Shown here one piece after another: positions 1 through 9,883 of a stretch of DNA of 64,000 nucleotides. The translations under genes were made by a program, and so were the position numbers. Below the pieces are notes generated by a model. The model was given only the letters and a program-made list of their open reading frames with translations. It ran no database searches and was not told the DNA's origin. The stretch is from Gemella massiliensis (lineage in GTDB: Bacteria; Bacillota; Bacilli; Staphylococcales; Gemellaceae), in NCBI RefSeq assembly GCF_900120125.1, contig NZ_LT635546.1, forward strand, positions 595,344-659,343. Direction: 5' to 3'. Every line of letters starts with the position of its first letter. Position 1 is the first letter of the stretch.

Positions 1-1157
1 AATGGTATTCACTATTTGGAAACGGTTTTATTGATTTAATTAAAATGCTGATTATTCCACTGGTATTAGTATCAATTATCAACGTTATTGTTAATATCAA
101 TGCAAACACAGATGTTAAAAAATTGACAAGACTTACTCTTATTGTTACTTTGGGTATGGTTGCTATCAGTTCCATCGTAGGTTTTGTAATTTCTACCATC
201 TTCAAACTTGGTAGCAGTTCTATAGCACTTGGTAGTGGAGATAGTAAAATTAAAACTGTCAAAGATGTAGTTACCATTATTAGAGAATTAATACCATCTA
301 ATCCAATTAAGGCAATGGCAGATTTTAACGTAATAGGCATTGTTATCTTTGCGATGTTTATCGGTATCGCTGCACGTTATATTCAAAATAAAAACGAGGA
401 GAAAGTTAGTACTTTTGTTGACTATATTGCCAATCTTCATGCAATAGTATCTCGAATGACCGTTATTGTTATAAGATTGTTACCTTACGCAGTTATCCCT
501 CTACTTGCCAACACCATTGCACAACGCGGACTAAAATCTATAAAAGATGTTTTATTATTTATAGTTTTACTATATGTAGCAGTAGTAATCCAATTTATTA
601 TTCAAGCATTTATTCTTGTACTACATGGAATCTCACCGATCACATATTTCAAAAAAGCAAGCAAACCTCTTTTACTTGCATTTACATCCCGTTCCAGTGC
701 CGGCACTCTTCCCTTAACAATCAGTACCCTCACTAAAAATATGGGAGTTAATCAATCAACGGCAAATTTTGTTGCCTCATTTTCATCAACGGCAGGAATG
801 CAAGGTTGTGCCGGTATTTATCCGACAATGCTGATAGTATTCTTAGCTAATGCTAATGGCATTACTATTGACGCTACTGTATTTATTATGACAATTATTG
901 TTGTAACACTGGGATCTGTCGGTATCGCAGGTGTACCCGGTACTGCAATAACAGCTGCCAGCGTCAGTGTTAATGGTGTTGGATTTGGCGCATTATTCAA
1001 CCAAATTAATCCTATTTTAGCTGTCGATCCTATCTTAGATATGGGGCGTACTTGCCTTAACGTTAGTGGAGGAATTAGTAATTCTATTATTGTAGATAAG
1101 CATTTAAAACTTTTTAATAAAAAAGCCTTTAATAGTTTTGAAAAAATAAACGAATAA
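1..1157 (+). CDS. tcyP: TcyP-like sodium:dicarboxylate-family symporter, 5' end outside window
   Basis: Integral membrane cation symporter of the DAACS (dicarboxylate/amino acid) family; the closest match I recognise is the L-cystine importer TcyP. The reading frame is open to base 1, and the codons before the first ATG at 45 give a WYSLFGNGFIDLIKML segment continuous with the family's early helices, so the true start lies left of the window. Family signatures seen are the serine-rich re-entrant loop FTSRSSAGTLP, the GCAGIYP loop and the C-terminal DPILDMGRTCLNVSGG substrate-binding segment. A terminator follows directly. The facing Rrf2 regulator could be its regulator, since CymR, the Rrf2 regulator of cysteine metabolism in Firmicutes, controls cystine uptake; that link is inference. 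Substrate is less certain than family. Confidence 0.78.
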   Translation, partial: WYSLFGNGFIDLIKMLIIPLVLVSIINVIVNINANTDVKKLTRLTLIVTLGMVAISSIVGFVISTIFKLGSSSIALGSGDSKIKTVKDVVTIIRELIPSNPIKAMADFNVIGIVIFAMFIGIAARYIQNKNEEKVSTFVDYIANLHAIVSRMTVIVIRLLPYAVIPLLANTIAQRGLKSIKDVLLFIVLLYVAVVIQFIIQAFILVLHGISPITYFKKASKPLLLAFTSRSSAGTLPLTISTLTKNMGVNQSTANFVASFSSTAGMQGCAGIYPTMLIVFLANANGITIDATVFIMTIIVVTLGSVGIAGVPGTAITAASVSVNGVGFGALFNQINPILAVDPILDMGRTCLNVSGGISNSIIVDKHLKLFNKKAFNSFEKINE

Positions 1158-1161
1158 AAAA

Positions 1162-1203
1162 CAAAAAAATCTCTTAAGTAATCTTCAACTTAAGAGATTT
1201 TTC
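1162..1203. terminator. bidirectional terminator between symporter and Rrf2 gene
   Basis: Thirteen-bp perfect stem (arms 1167-1179 and 1188-1200) with A-run before and T-run after, so it can end transcription from both convergent genes. Confidence 0.85.
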
Positions 1204-1215
1204 ATTATCTTCATA

Positions 1216-1719
1216 TTACCCTTTAAAATAAACGTTTACTCGTTTGAACTCTTCTTCCCAATTATTCCAATCAAGTTTTACTTTTGAATTTTCTCCTAGA
1301 ATATCACTAACAACATTTTCTATAGTAATACCCTCAAGAGCTTCTTTTATTGATTTGTTTATCGCATCTACTTTTTTCAAATATTCTTCATAGCGTTTTT
1401 CTAAACCTAAAGCACCTTCGAATATTTTAGAAACATAATCTGTTTTTAAAACAAAAATTTCTACATCACCATTCAGGGCGACATAAATATCATATAAAGA
1501 AATTCTTTTCCCGCTGCGATATTTATAACCCCCACCTACTCCTGTATTCGCTTTTACCAATCCATGTAGAACTAATCTTCTCATAATTTTTTTCAAATAT
1601 GTTGGTGATATATTAAGTCTATGACTTATTTCCCTTGAATTAAGAAAAACATGCTTGTCTTGGGTATATAACATAACCATTATACAAATGGCTTGCTCTG
1701 TACTCTTTGTCAAATGCAT
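1216..1719 (-). CDS. Rrf2-family transcriptional regulator
   Basis: DNA-binding repressor-type protein of 167 residues. The N-terminal winged helix fits Rrf2/BadM: residues about 1-80 contain STEQAICIMVML, ISPTYLKKIMRRL and a wing with GVGGGYKYRSG. The three-cysteine iron-sulfur cluster motif of IscR/NsrR is absent (the only cysteine is near residue 12), so it is not expected to bind a cluster. AAGG precedes the ATG. It is convergent with the cystine-type symporter, which suggests but does not show a CymR-like role in sulfur amino acid control. The C-terminal half is charged, helical and longer than in CymR. Confidence 0.8.
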   Translation of the reverse strand: MHLTKSTEQAICIMVMLYTQDKHVFLNSREISHRLNISPTYLKKIMRRLVLHGLVKANTGVGGGYKYRSGKRISLYDIYVALNGDVEIFVLKTDYVSKIFEGALGLEKRYEEYLKKVDAINKSIKEALEGITIENVVSDILGENSKVKLDWNNWEEEFKRVNVYFKG

Positions 1720-1800
1720 AAAACTTTACCTTTTTCCCTTCATAAAAATTTATATTTAATCTACTACAATTCTATTCTATATTATCCAAAATGTCAAATA

Positions 1801-2928
1801 TTATCTAATTTTTTCTCCCCAATATTGATAATAAGTGCACTCTATCGATCCATTAAATAACTTTCTTCGTTTTGTAGCTTTCTTACCATATAAATACTCA
1901 AACTTTTTATTGGATGTAAGCAGATATAACGACCAATAACGTCTATCCTTTAATGCTTCTCCTAAATATTTATACATTGCTTCTACTTCTTTTTTTTCAC
2001 CTAGACGTTCACCATAAGGAGGGTTTGCAATGACACAACCTGCTTCTTTTTTTACAACAAAATCATATACTGACATTTGTTTGAAATTTATAACGCCTAC
2101 CAAACCAATTTCTTCTGCATTATTTTCAGCTGTTGCTATCATTTTGGGATCTATATCTGAACCATATAATTCTAATTCTTTTTCATAATCTATTGCTTCT
2201 TCTGCATTATTTCTTTCTTCATCAACCAACGCTTTAGGAATCCACGGCCATTTTTCAAAATCAAAATTTCTATTTATACCGGGAGCCATATTCTGCGCAA
2301 GCATAGCCGCTTCTATTAACAAAGTTCCTGAACCGCAGAAAACATCATATAACGGTGTTTCTCCTTTCCAATTCATTAATTTAACCATAGCCGCCGCTAA
2401 TGTTTCTTTTAATGGGGCTGTCCCTTGTTTCGCTCTATAACCACGTTTATGTAGTCCATCTCCCGATGTATCTAACAAAATAGTCGCTATATCATTCAGC
2501 ATAATTATCTCTAAGCGATAGCGAGCACCGGTTTCCGCTAACCAACCGGTAATTCCATAACTTTTTTTCATTTTTTCTACAATCGCTTTTTTTACAATTG
2601 ATTGACAATCCGATACACTAAACAAAGTTGATTTATGACTACGTCCATCAACCGGAAATTTTGCATCTACCGGCAAATATTTATCCCATTCAATTTCCTT
2701 GGTTTTTTCAAATAACTCTTCAAATGTATATGCAGGAAATTGTGCTACAACGATTTTTACCCTATCAGCACATCTTAACCACAAATTAGATTTTACTATA
2801 GCTCTTTTATCTCCTGAATAATAAACCCTTCCATTTTCTAATTTTGTTTCATATCCTAATTCTTGAACTTCTTTCGCTACAATAGCTTCTATTCCCATCG
2901 GGGTTGTTGCCACCAAATTATATTTCAT
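1801..2928 (-). CDS. THUMP-domain rRNA N2-guanine methyltransferase (YpsC/RlmL-like)
   Basis: SAM-dependent methyltransferase of 375 residues related to B. subtilis YpsC and the N-terminal half of E. coli RlmL, expected to make m2G in 23S rRNA. The THUMP RNA-binding region spans about residues 1-160 and the Rossmann methyltransferase about 165-375. Motif I is DVFCGSGTLLIEAA and the catalytic motif IV is NPPYGERLG. AAGGAGGAAG sits just before the ATG. The RNase P RNA gene lies immediately upstream on the same strand, the same neighbourhood as in Bacillus, which supports the assignment. Confidence 0.9.
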   Translation of the reverse strand: MKYNLVATTPMGIEAIVAKEVQELGYETKLENGRVYYSGDKRAIVKSNLWLRCADRVKIVVAQFPAYTFEELFEKTKEIEWDKYLPVDAKFPVDGRSHKSTLFSVSDCQSIVKKAIVEKMKKSYGITGWLAETGARYRLEIIMLNDIATILLDTSGDGLHKRGYRAKQGTAPLKETLAAAMVKLMNWKGETPLYDVFCGSGTLLIEAAMLAQNMAPGINRNFDFEKWPWIPKALVDEERNNAEEAIDYEKELELYGSDIDPKMIATAENNAEEIGLVGVINFKQMSVYDFVVKKEAGCVIANPPYGERLGEKKEVEAMYKYLGEALKDRRYWSLYLLTSNKKFEYLYGKKATKRRKLFNGSIECTYYQYWGEKIR

Positions 2929-2940
2929 TTCTTCCTCCTT

Positions 2941-2966
2941 AAAAAAGAGCTCCTAAGAGCCCTTAA
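2941..2966 (-). terminator. rho-independent terminator of rnpB
   Basis: On the minus strand a GGGCTC-TTAG-GAGCTC hairpin is followed by six T, about 10 bases after the rnpB P1 stem and before the methyltransferase start. Confidence 0.8.
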
Positions 2967-2973
2967 AACAACT

Positions 2974-3386
2974 AGTTATTTTTCTTATCATAAGCCATAT
3001 TCTGTATCTATCTTACTATAACGAGCCTAGTTTACTCTCGTAAAAATAGTTATGATCATCTGTCTAAATATAAATTATATTTCCGATTTTTACATTCATT
3101 TCTGCAAAATCAGTGCTTCTACCAAAATTTGAATTGCTCGCTCAAGGGGTTTACCTCGTTCCACTTTTTATATTTCTATAAAAACTTCGTCACTGTGGCA
3201 CTTTCAAGATATATACAACCATATAATATAAATAATTACTTAGGTTATATTGTCTGCCGTTACTCTTAGAAAGAATACCTAAACTTATTGTTTCGTTTAG
3301 CGTTGAACACTACAAGCATCTCAGCTTGTGCGAGTATGGACTTTCCTCAGCTAATACAAGCTGCGATCACTCAAAGAAAAATATTT
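2974..3386 (-). ncRNA. rnpB: RNase P RNA, bacterial type B
   Basis: Catalytic RNA that matures tRNA 5' ends. The minus strand contains the universal P4-region signatures: GAGGAAAGTCCATACTCGCA near the 5' end and an ACAGAATATGGCTTA segment near the 3' end. Internal pieces match Bacillus-type RNase P RNA: TGAGATGC, TTGAAAGTGCCACAGTGACG, GGTAAACCCCTTGAGCGAG and AAATTTTGGTAGAAG. The terminal P1 helix is visible as a perfect 10-bp pairing between 3374-3383 and 2977-2986, which fixes both ends to within a few bases. Total length of about 410 nt is normal for type B. Confidence 0.95.
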
Positions 3387-3404
3387 TTTAATTTATTATA
3401 AATA

Positions 3405-3602
3405 CTATTTTACTGTTAATGTTATTTTTCCTTCTGCTATTTCTTCTAAAGCTTTTCCTACTTCTTTGTGCGAAATATAATTATCCAATTTTTCACTTTC
3501 CGGTTCTGCAAATAGTTCTCTAGCTCTTTTACTAGCCAATGACACTAACATATATTTTGAATTTACTTTTGTTTTTAAAACATCTAATTTTGGGTATAAC
3601 AT
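3405..3602 (-). CDS. rpoZ: RNA polymerase omega subunit
   Basis: Small RNA polymerase subunit of 65 residues that helps assemble and stabilise beta'. The family pattern is clear: an N-terminal Y-P-x-L-D-x-L segment, the central SKYMLVSLASKRARELF helix and a C-terminal VGKALEEIAEGKITL helix. It starts 9 bases after the stop of gmk and is probably translated from the gmk mRNA, as in many Firmicutes. Length is typical. Confidence 0.93.
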   Translation of the reverse strand: MLYPKLDVLKTKVNSKYMLVSLASKRARELFAEPESEKLDNYISHKEVGKALEEIAEGKITLTVK

Positions 3603-3611
3603 AACTCTCTC

Positions 3612-4256
<645 letters not shown>

Positions 4257-4427
4257 TTATTATCTTACTATAATACCACAAAAATATCTAAATTTAAACT
4301 ATTTCTGTCCAACGTTTAATATATTTGTAATAAATTAATTAATTAACTGTAATTATCAGTTATTTTCTATAAATATACATAAATTTTAAAATACTTATTT
4401 TCTTCATCACTAATGACATAATAATAA

Positions 4428-4460
4428 AGAAGATAGTTAGATTACTCGCTAACTATCTTT
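4428..4460. terminator. terminator overlapping the permease stop codon
   Basis: Eleven-bp stem (4430-4440 with 4448-4458) whose loop holds the stop codon of the permease. T-runs on both strands make it usable from either direction; it is the likely end of the permease transcript. Confidence 0.8.
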
Positions 4461-5764
4461 TTCTTATTATAAATAATTACACCTAAAATAAGCCATATTA
4501 TTAAAAATATTAAAGCAGGTATATCCAACATTGCAGGTGATATTGGGAGTAATAGTAGTAATATAAAACTTATAGAAATAATTATAGCTATAAAACAAAG
4601 AATTTTTTCAAATTTTTTATTAGCATATTTAAAACTTATATAACTGACATATCCATAAGCTACAGCCGCTAATACACTCGCCATATCTACTATATATAAT
4701 ATAACTTCTCTACCTATCCAAGGGGCAATTAGACTAACAGTTGAAACAAAAACAATAGCATAAGGATATACATCATTTTTATTTTTTTTACTATATTTTT
4801 TATCCATTATATCTTTTTTTGACAACGATGCTATTAACTTGCTACTGGCAATCATAAAACCATTTATACCACCGGTTACCGCCGCCCATAAGGCTACTAA
4901 CATAAACGAAAAGCCTATATATCCCAGCTTACTGATAACAGAATCCGCCACTGCCCAATTTGTTGCTGCTGCCTCGGTTGGCGAAAAGCTAAACCCTGCT
5001 ATAAGATTTAACCCTGCATATATGAAAACACCACATACTATAGATATTAATGCTAATATTGTTGCTTTATGTACTTTAAATTTCAATTCTTTTGCAACTT
5101 GTGGTATTACATCAAAACCCACAAATAAAAACGGAACTATTGCAATAACTGACGAAATTTCTTTCAAGGAAAATTTATAATTTTCTATATAGTTACTTCT
5201 AAAAATTGTCATATCACTTTTAATACCCACAAAAATTATTAACAAAAACACAATACTCACCAGACATAGACTCATAACATTTTGTACCTTTGAACTTACC
5301 CTAAGTCCTTTTATATTTATATATGCAAAAATAATAATTATTGATGACATTAATAAAATATCACTTATGTAGACTGAATATCCTGCAACAGAATATAAAT
5401 ATCCAAAATTGTATTTTTCTCCAAAAATCACCCTAAACAGAAGAACATATGCACTTGCATTTAAAGGAATCATGCTTAAATAACACAAACTTAATGACCA
5501 CCCCACTATAAAACCGTGAAGTTTTCCCAATTCATTGAAAGCATAAGAAAATTCCCCGCCTTCTTCGGTATTTTTTTCTAACATTTTATGATAAGCTACT
5601 TGTATCAGCATCACTAAAATACCACCTGTAGCTAAACCTATAGTTGTATTAATTACTCCGGATTTACTTAAAAATTGCTTTCCCGGCAATGTAAACGATC
5701 CCCACCCTATAATGGATCCTATTACCAGAGAAAAAACATCAAAACGCCCCAGTTTTTTTACCAT
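4442..5764 (-). CDS. APC-superfamily amino acid permease
   Basis: Membrane transporter of 440 residues with about 12 hydrophobic segments. The N-terminal helix has the unwound glycine motif VIGSIIGWGSFTLPG (about residues 15-30) typical of APC amino acid/polyamine/organocation permeases. EEGGEFSYAFNELG (near 67-80) is the usual TM2-TM3 loop and a PFLFVGFDVIPQVAKEL segment near 211-227 corresponds to TM6. Substrate cannot be told from sequence. It appears to be a single-gene unit, with its own terminator and an upstream intergenic region of 205 bases. Confidence 0.85.
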   Translation of the reverse strand: MVKKLGRFDVFSLVIGSIIGWGSFTLPGKQFLSKSGVINTTIGLATGGILVMLIQVAYHKMLEKNTEEGGEFSYAFNELGKLHGFIVGWSLSLCYLSMIPLNASAYVLLFRVIFGEKYNFGYLYSVAGYSVYISDILLMSSIIIIFAYINIKGLRVSSKVQNVMSLCLVSIVFLLIIFVGIKSDMTIFRSNYIENYKFSLKEISSVIAIVPFLFVGFDVIPQVAKELKFKVHKATILALISIVCGVFIYAGLNLIAGFSFSPTEAAATNWAVADSVISKLGYIGFSFMLVALWAAVTGGINGFMIASSKLIASLSKKDIMDKKYSKKNKNDVYPYAIVFVSTVSLIAPWIGREVILYIVDMASVLAAVAYGYVSYISFKYANKKFEKILCFIAIIISISFILLLLLPISPAMLDIPALIFLIIWLILGVIIYNKKKIVSE

Positions 5765-5807
5765 AAGACCTCCTACGCTAACTATTTATTATTGAAATAG
5801 GGAACGA

Positions 5808-5842
5808 GATAAAATCAAAATTTTTAAAATATTGATTTTATC
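5808..5842. repeat. inverted repeat upstream of the permease
   Basis: Perfect 11-bp inverted repeat GATAAAATCAA / TTGATTTTATC with a 13-base A/T loop, flanked by ggga and tccc that extend it imperfectly. It lies between the permease start and the end of the downstream reductase gene. It could be a terminator for a + transcript or an operator; no strong T-run decides it. Confidence 0.5.
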
Positions 5843-5969
5843 AACCGTCCCCATAATTCTCCAAACTTACAAAACTTATCTATATTAAAAAGAAAGTCAG
5901 AATATTTTACATTTTAAAATTATATGAAACTTTTTAAATTTTAGATTAATTTTGTAATTCTATGTTAAG

Positions 5970-7673
5970 CTACAATAAATTAAATCTATAATTTGTGACA
6001 ATAGGCTCTCTTCCTGTTGTTATATCTGTAAAATATTCATATAGCGATATACCTAAAAATGAACCTGAAATATTTATTACATTTTTGTACCCTCTTAGAT
6101 TTAATTCTCGAACCATATAGTAACTTCGTTGTGATGATAAACAATGCACATATACAGGTCTATCTTTCGGTATTTCATCTAATCTTTCTCTAAATTCACT
6201 AAGCGGTATATTAACAGCACCTTTTATGTGGCCTTCTTCATATTCCACTTTTTCTCGTGAATCTATTATATATGCTCCCTCTTCAACCAATTTTCTTACT
6301 TCACTTGTGCGAACCTGCTTATATTCACCATTTAACAAATTACAAGCTACTAAAGCTGCCATGTTGGTAGCATCTTTTGCTGTGGTAAAATACGGAGAAT
6401 AACATAATTCTAATTCTTTTAAATCTTCTATATTAGCTCTATTCATAATCATTGCCGCTATAACGTCAACCCTCTTATCTACAGCTCCTTTTCCTACAGA
6501 TTGTGCTCCCAATATTTGACCTGTTGGAACTTGGAAAATAAGTTTAAAGTGAATAGGGTTGGCAGATGGTATTAAACCTACTTTGTCTTTCGGTATAATA
6601 TATGCTACATCATAATCAATACCTAATTTTTTACAATCTTTTTCATTAAGTCCCGTACTTGCAGCATTGTAATCAAATATTTTTACTACAGATGATCCTA
6701 TTACACCTGTATTTTTATATGTTCTTCCATATATATGGTCTGCCACTGCACGAGCTTGTCTTTGTGCCGGCCCTGCCAACGTTAGACGAACTTTTTTATT
6801 TGTAATAAAGTGTGTAGTTTCTATTACATCCCCTACAGCATAAATATCCGAATCTGTAGTTTGGTAATGATGATTTACAAGAATACCACCTGTTTCTCCA
6901 AACCCTAATCCTGCTTCTTTTGCTAATCCTGCTTCTGCTACAACACCTATTGCTAAAACCACTGCTCCTGCTTTTATTTCTTTTCCGGACTCTAAAATAA
7001 TTTTACCATCCGCTACTTCTGCCAATTTTTCATTATATAAAAGTTTAACACCTTTATCATAAATTTCTTTATTCAAAACTTGAACCAAATCATAATCCAT
7101 AGGTGCTAATATCTGATTAGTTCCCTCTACCAACACAACATTTTTTCCGGCTTCTCTTAGACTTTCCATTACCTCTAATCCTATAAACCCACCACCAATA
7201 ACGGCAACATCTTCTATAGAATTGTTATCAATATATTTTTTTAGTCTATCAATATCTACAACATTTTTTACTGTAAATACATTATCTCTATCTACCCCTT
7301 TAATTGAACTTGGGCGAATGGCTCTTGCTCCCGGAGATAAGATTAATTTATCGTAACTTTCTTCATATTCTTCACCGGTGGCTACTTTTTTAATAAGAAT
7401 TGTTTTTTCTTCTTTATTAATTTTAATTACTTCATGTAAAACTTTTACATCTAAGTTATATTGTTTTTTTAATAATTCCGGTGTCATTAAAATCAAATTG
7501 TCAGCTTCCGGTACTACTCCTGACAGATGAAACGGTAAACAACAATTTGAAAAACTTACGTGCGGTCCTTTTTCAAATACTTGAATATCCGCATATGAAT
7601 CTAACCTTCTTAAACGTGCAGCTGCAGACATTCCTCCAGCTACTCCACCTACTACTAAATATTTTTTGCTCAT
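5970..7673 (-). CDS. CoA-disulfide reductase/NADH oxidase-type flavoprotein fused to rhodanese domain
   Basis: FAD- and NAD(P)H-dependent pyridine nucleotide-disulfide oxidoreductase of 567 residues with a C-terminal rhodanese domain (CoADR-RHD), reducing CoA disulfide or persulfide. The FAD Rossmann motif VGGVAGGMSAAARLRR opens the protein; the redox cysteine is in SFSNCCLPFHLSG near residue 43; the NADH motif VIGGGFIGLEVMESL lies near 160; DIYAVGDV is the second FAD motif. The rhodanese active site is VHCLSSQRS near 513. I start at the ATG at 7673 because AGGAGGACTC precedes it; an in-frame ATG 16 codons upstream would overlap the previous gene and lacks a ribosome site. It follows the YeeE/YedE gene by 28 bases, so the pair is one sulfur operon. 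Confidence 0.9.
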   Translation of the reverse strand: MSKKYLVVGGVAGGMSAAARLRRLDSYADIQVFEKGPHVSFSNCCLPFHLSGVVPEADNLILMTPELLKKQYNLDVKVLHEVIKINKEEKTILIKKVATGEEYEESYDKLILSPGARAIRPSSIKGVDRDNVFTVKNVVDIDRLKKYIDNNSIEDVAVIGGGFIGLEVMESLREAGKNVVLVEGTNQILAPMDYDLVQVLNKEIYDKGVKLLYNEKLAEVADGKIILESGKEIKAGAVVLAIGVVAEAGLAKEAGLGFGETGGILVNHHYQTTDSDIYAVGDVIETTHFITNKKVRLTLAGPAQRQARAVADHIYGRTYKNTGVIGSSVVKIFDYNAASTGLNEKDCKKLGIDYDVAYIIPKDKVGLIPSANPIHFKLIFQVPTGQILGAQSVGKGAVDKRVDVIAAMIMNRANIEDLKELELCYSPYFTTAKDATNMAALVACNLLNGEYKQVRTSEVRKLVEEGAYIIDSREKVEYEEGHIKGAVNIPLSEFRERLDEIPKDRPVYVHCLSSQRSYYMVRELNLRGYKNVINISGSFLGISLYEYFTDITTGREPIVTNYRFNLL

Positions 7674-7701
7674 AATTTGAGTCCTCCTCATAATATATTT
7701 T

Positions 7702-9012
7702 TTATTTAAAATCTCTGACATCTCTATGTCTTGGTGGTATCAAACATGAACTTCCCTTAAATAATTTTAATCCTACGACCGCTCCCAGTGAAATTGCCAC
7801 TAAGAATACCCAACCTGAAATTGAAAAATTAGGTAATGAAGAATATAACGCACCAATATTACAACCTTTTGCTAAACGAGAACCGAAGCCCATAAGTAAA
7901 CCACCAAGCCCGAATAAAAATGCATTTTTTGAATTGAATTTTAAATTCAACTTAAATCTTCCTGCCATAAGAAACGCTAAAAATGATCCTACAACAATCC
8001 CAATATCCAAAAGCACACCTGCATCTGCCAATATTCCATTTGATATTGCTTTATATACAGAATCAAACGCCTTATCATCAAAATGTACTCCAAATAATCC
8101 TAAAAACCATACCGCTATGTGAGTAAACGCTGATGTTACACCCCATGCCTTATTAGTAAAAATTATATAACATCCGGAAATAATACTAAGAATTAATGCT
8201 CCTGTTTTAAAACTCCATCTTTCTACAAATACCTTATGATATAATGCAGAACCCCATGGGCTAACATCTAAGTTATCTTTTAATTCTTTCTCAAAGTCTT
8301 CATAGTCAGACTTCGGATCTAAATAAGTTCCCTCTTTTTTTCTTTTATTCTCATAGGCTTTTGTTAAAATATACAAAAACAATAACCCTACAAATGTTAA
8401 AATTATTGCACCAAGATAACCTACATATTGTGGAAAATGTATTCTTACCCCAACTTTTCCTATAGGATTTCTATCAATAACTTCTCGTAAATAATGACCC
8501 GGTATAGTCCCTAGAATAAACAGTGGAAAAGCAATCATTGCATGCCCTTCCCCTTCACCGAAGTCGGCAAGTGTTCCTGAAGCACAACCACCGGCGATTA
8601 TCATTCCTATACCAAATAAGAAACCACCTAATACAGTTCCTATGTTTGTCATAAAAACATTTTGTGTTCCCGGAATTATAGCTTCTCCATTTTTTGCTAA
8701 AAATGCCGGAATTGCTCCTTTGGTACTCGCCGTCCATTGTATTGCTCCATAGATTAAAGTTACAGCTGCAAAAGTTATTAATAAAGCTTTTGTCAAACTA
8801 CCTTCTCCTCTAACATATATTCTCTTTATTCCCCCGGCAAAGCCAAATCTTGATCTCGTTAAAGTATAACCGAATCCCAAACCGATTAATAATCCAAATA
8901 TTAATTTTGGTACGTGCAACTTAAATGAAAACCAAACTAAAAATAATATTACTATGCATCCTATTATTGGTTGAATTTTATTAAATTTTTTTGCGAACTC
9001 TTCTGTATTCAT
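7702..9012 (-). CDS. YeeE/YedE-family sulfur (thiosulfate) transporter
   Basis: Polytopic membrane protein of 436 residues of the YeeE/YedE (TsuA) family, which imports thiosulfate or other sulfane sulfur. Two homologous halves are visible, each with a conserved cysteine loop: IAGGCASGTLADFGEGEG in the first half and LAKGCNIGALYSSLP near the C terminus; both cysteines are the transport residues known in the family. The ATG follows AAAGGAGACAAGGT. It is the first gene of the operon with the CoA-disulfide reductase/rhodanese protein, so imported sulfane sulfur could feed that enzyme (inference). No separate TusA-like partner is present. Long leader upstream. Confidence 0.88.
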   Translation of the reverse strand: MNTEEFAKKFNKIQPIIGCIVILFLVWFSFKLHVPKLIFGLLIGLGFGYTLTRSRFGFAGGIKRIYVRGEGSLTKALLITFAAVTLIYGAIQWTASTKGAIPAFLAKNGEAIIPGTQNVFMTNIGTVLGGFLFGIGMIIAGGCASGTLADFGEGEGHAMIAFPLFILGTIPGHYLREVIDRNPIGKVGVRIHFPQYVGYLGAIILTFVGLLFLYILTKAYENKRKKEGTYLDPKSDYEDFEKELKDNLDVSPWGSALYHKVFVERWSFKTGALILSIISGCYIIFTNKAWGVTSAFTHIAVWFLGLFGVHFDDKAFDSVYKAISNGILADAGVLLDIGIVVGSFLAFLMAGRFKLNLKFNSKNAFLFGLGGLLMGFGSRLAKGCNIGALYSSLPNFSISGWVFLVAISLGAVVGLKLFKGSSCLIPPRHRDVRDFK

Positions 9013-9258
9013 ACCTTGTCTCCTTTAATTTTACATTTCGCTAAACCTCTACTTTCCTTTAAAAAATTATAATTTCTAAATTACTTAAAATTATTATTCA
9101 ACAATCCTAATTCACCTGAATTAAAAAATAATTATTTATGCGCATTAAATAGCTTTATACAGCCATTTAGATTCTAAACCTATAAATAACCTACAATTTT
9201 TATAAAACAAATGTCATAAATTTTTCAATAAACCAATGTCATAACTTAGATTATCGTA

Positions 9259-9351
9259 CTATCCTAAGTTAAATATTACGGTACATGGTTGAAAAATCAT
9301 ATAATTTATAGGTGAAAATCTTTGTATTCTGAAAATACCTCCTTTACTCAT
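9259..9351 (-). CDS. possible 30-residue leader peptide upstream of yeeE/yedE
   Basis: Open frame of 30 codons (MSKGGIFRIQ..., with YMIFQPCTVIF near the end) inside the transcribed leader of the sulfur operon. There is no good Shine-Dalgarno before its ATG, although its own codons 3-5 spell AAAGGAGGT. The stop codon falls in the left arm of an 8-bp stem (TAACTTAG/CTAAGTTA), as expected if ribosome position affected RNA folding. The single Cys near the end would suit cysteine-sensing attenuation, but that is speculation. It may equally be a chance frame. Confidence 0.35.
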   Translation of the reverse strand: MSKGGIFRIQRFSPINYMIFQPCTVIFNLG

Positions 9352-9477
9352 AATAATATTACTCTAAATAATTATTTTTCATCTTTTATAATAATATATT
9401 TCTTTTTGAAATGATTTATACAAATAAATACAAATTATATTTTATTATAAAAATTTATAGTTATCTTTTACAACATC

Positions 9478-9497
9478 AAACTGTATCATTACAGTTT
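9478..9497 (-). promoter_or_regulatory. 5' hairpin of the yeeE/yedE leader
   Basis: Perfect 8-bp stem AAACTGTA/TACAGTTT with a four-base loop, beginning about 10 nt after the predicted transcription start. The remaining leader to 9013 is very AT-rich. I see no known riboswitch core, T-box sequence or other gene apart from the 30-codon frame. Two copies of an AATGTCATAA motif lie near 9211 and 9234. Confidence 0.5.
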
Positions 9498-9513
9498 ATC
9501 TTTTTGTACTCCA

Positions 9514-9542
9514 ATTATATATTAATATAAAAGCGTTGTCAA
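9514..9542 (-). promoter_or_regulatory. consensus promoter of the sulfur operon
   Basis: TTGACA (9537-9542), 17-bp spacer, TATAAT (9514-9519) on the minus strand. Start would be near 9507, giving an untranslated leader of about 490 nt before the transporter gene. Confidence 0.85.
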
Positions 9543-9883
9543 GAATTTAATATCATTAAAAATATTAAATTCATTTTCTATTATAATATAAATATTTTAT
9601 TTTGAAATATAAAATATTATCTTTTTATAGATATTAAATCTCACTAATATATTCTTTTATTCATATTTCATATAAAAAATAATTAAATATTAATAAATGT
9701 AGTTATATAATAAATATACTAGAAAATTAATGTATTTAATATTAAATATATTAAAGATAAAAATTTAAATTATATAACACTATATAAAAAATTATATAAA
9801 ACAAGCCTTAACCAAAATATAATTACTTAAAATATCACTTATTTTGTTATTTTATAGCTGAAATTATTTTATAAAATAAAAAA

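Noticed and set aside
1216-1719. Rrf2 protein as an iron-sulfur IscR/NsrR regulator
   Set aside because: The three cluster cysteines are missing.
3405-3602. rpoZ as an unrelated small protein
   Set aside because: The omega motif order and its position after gmk settle the identity.
5808-5842. Inverted repeat as insertion-sequence end
   Set aside because: Only one copy, no transposase and no target duplication nearby.
9013-9510. Known riboswitch or T-box in the sulfur operon leader
   Set aside because: I found no T-box GGTGG core, SAM-I K-turn layout or other known conserved core; only simple hairpins and a small frame.
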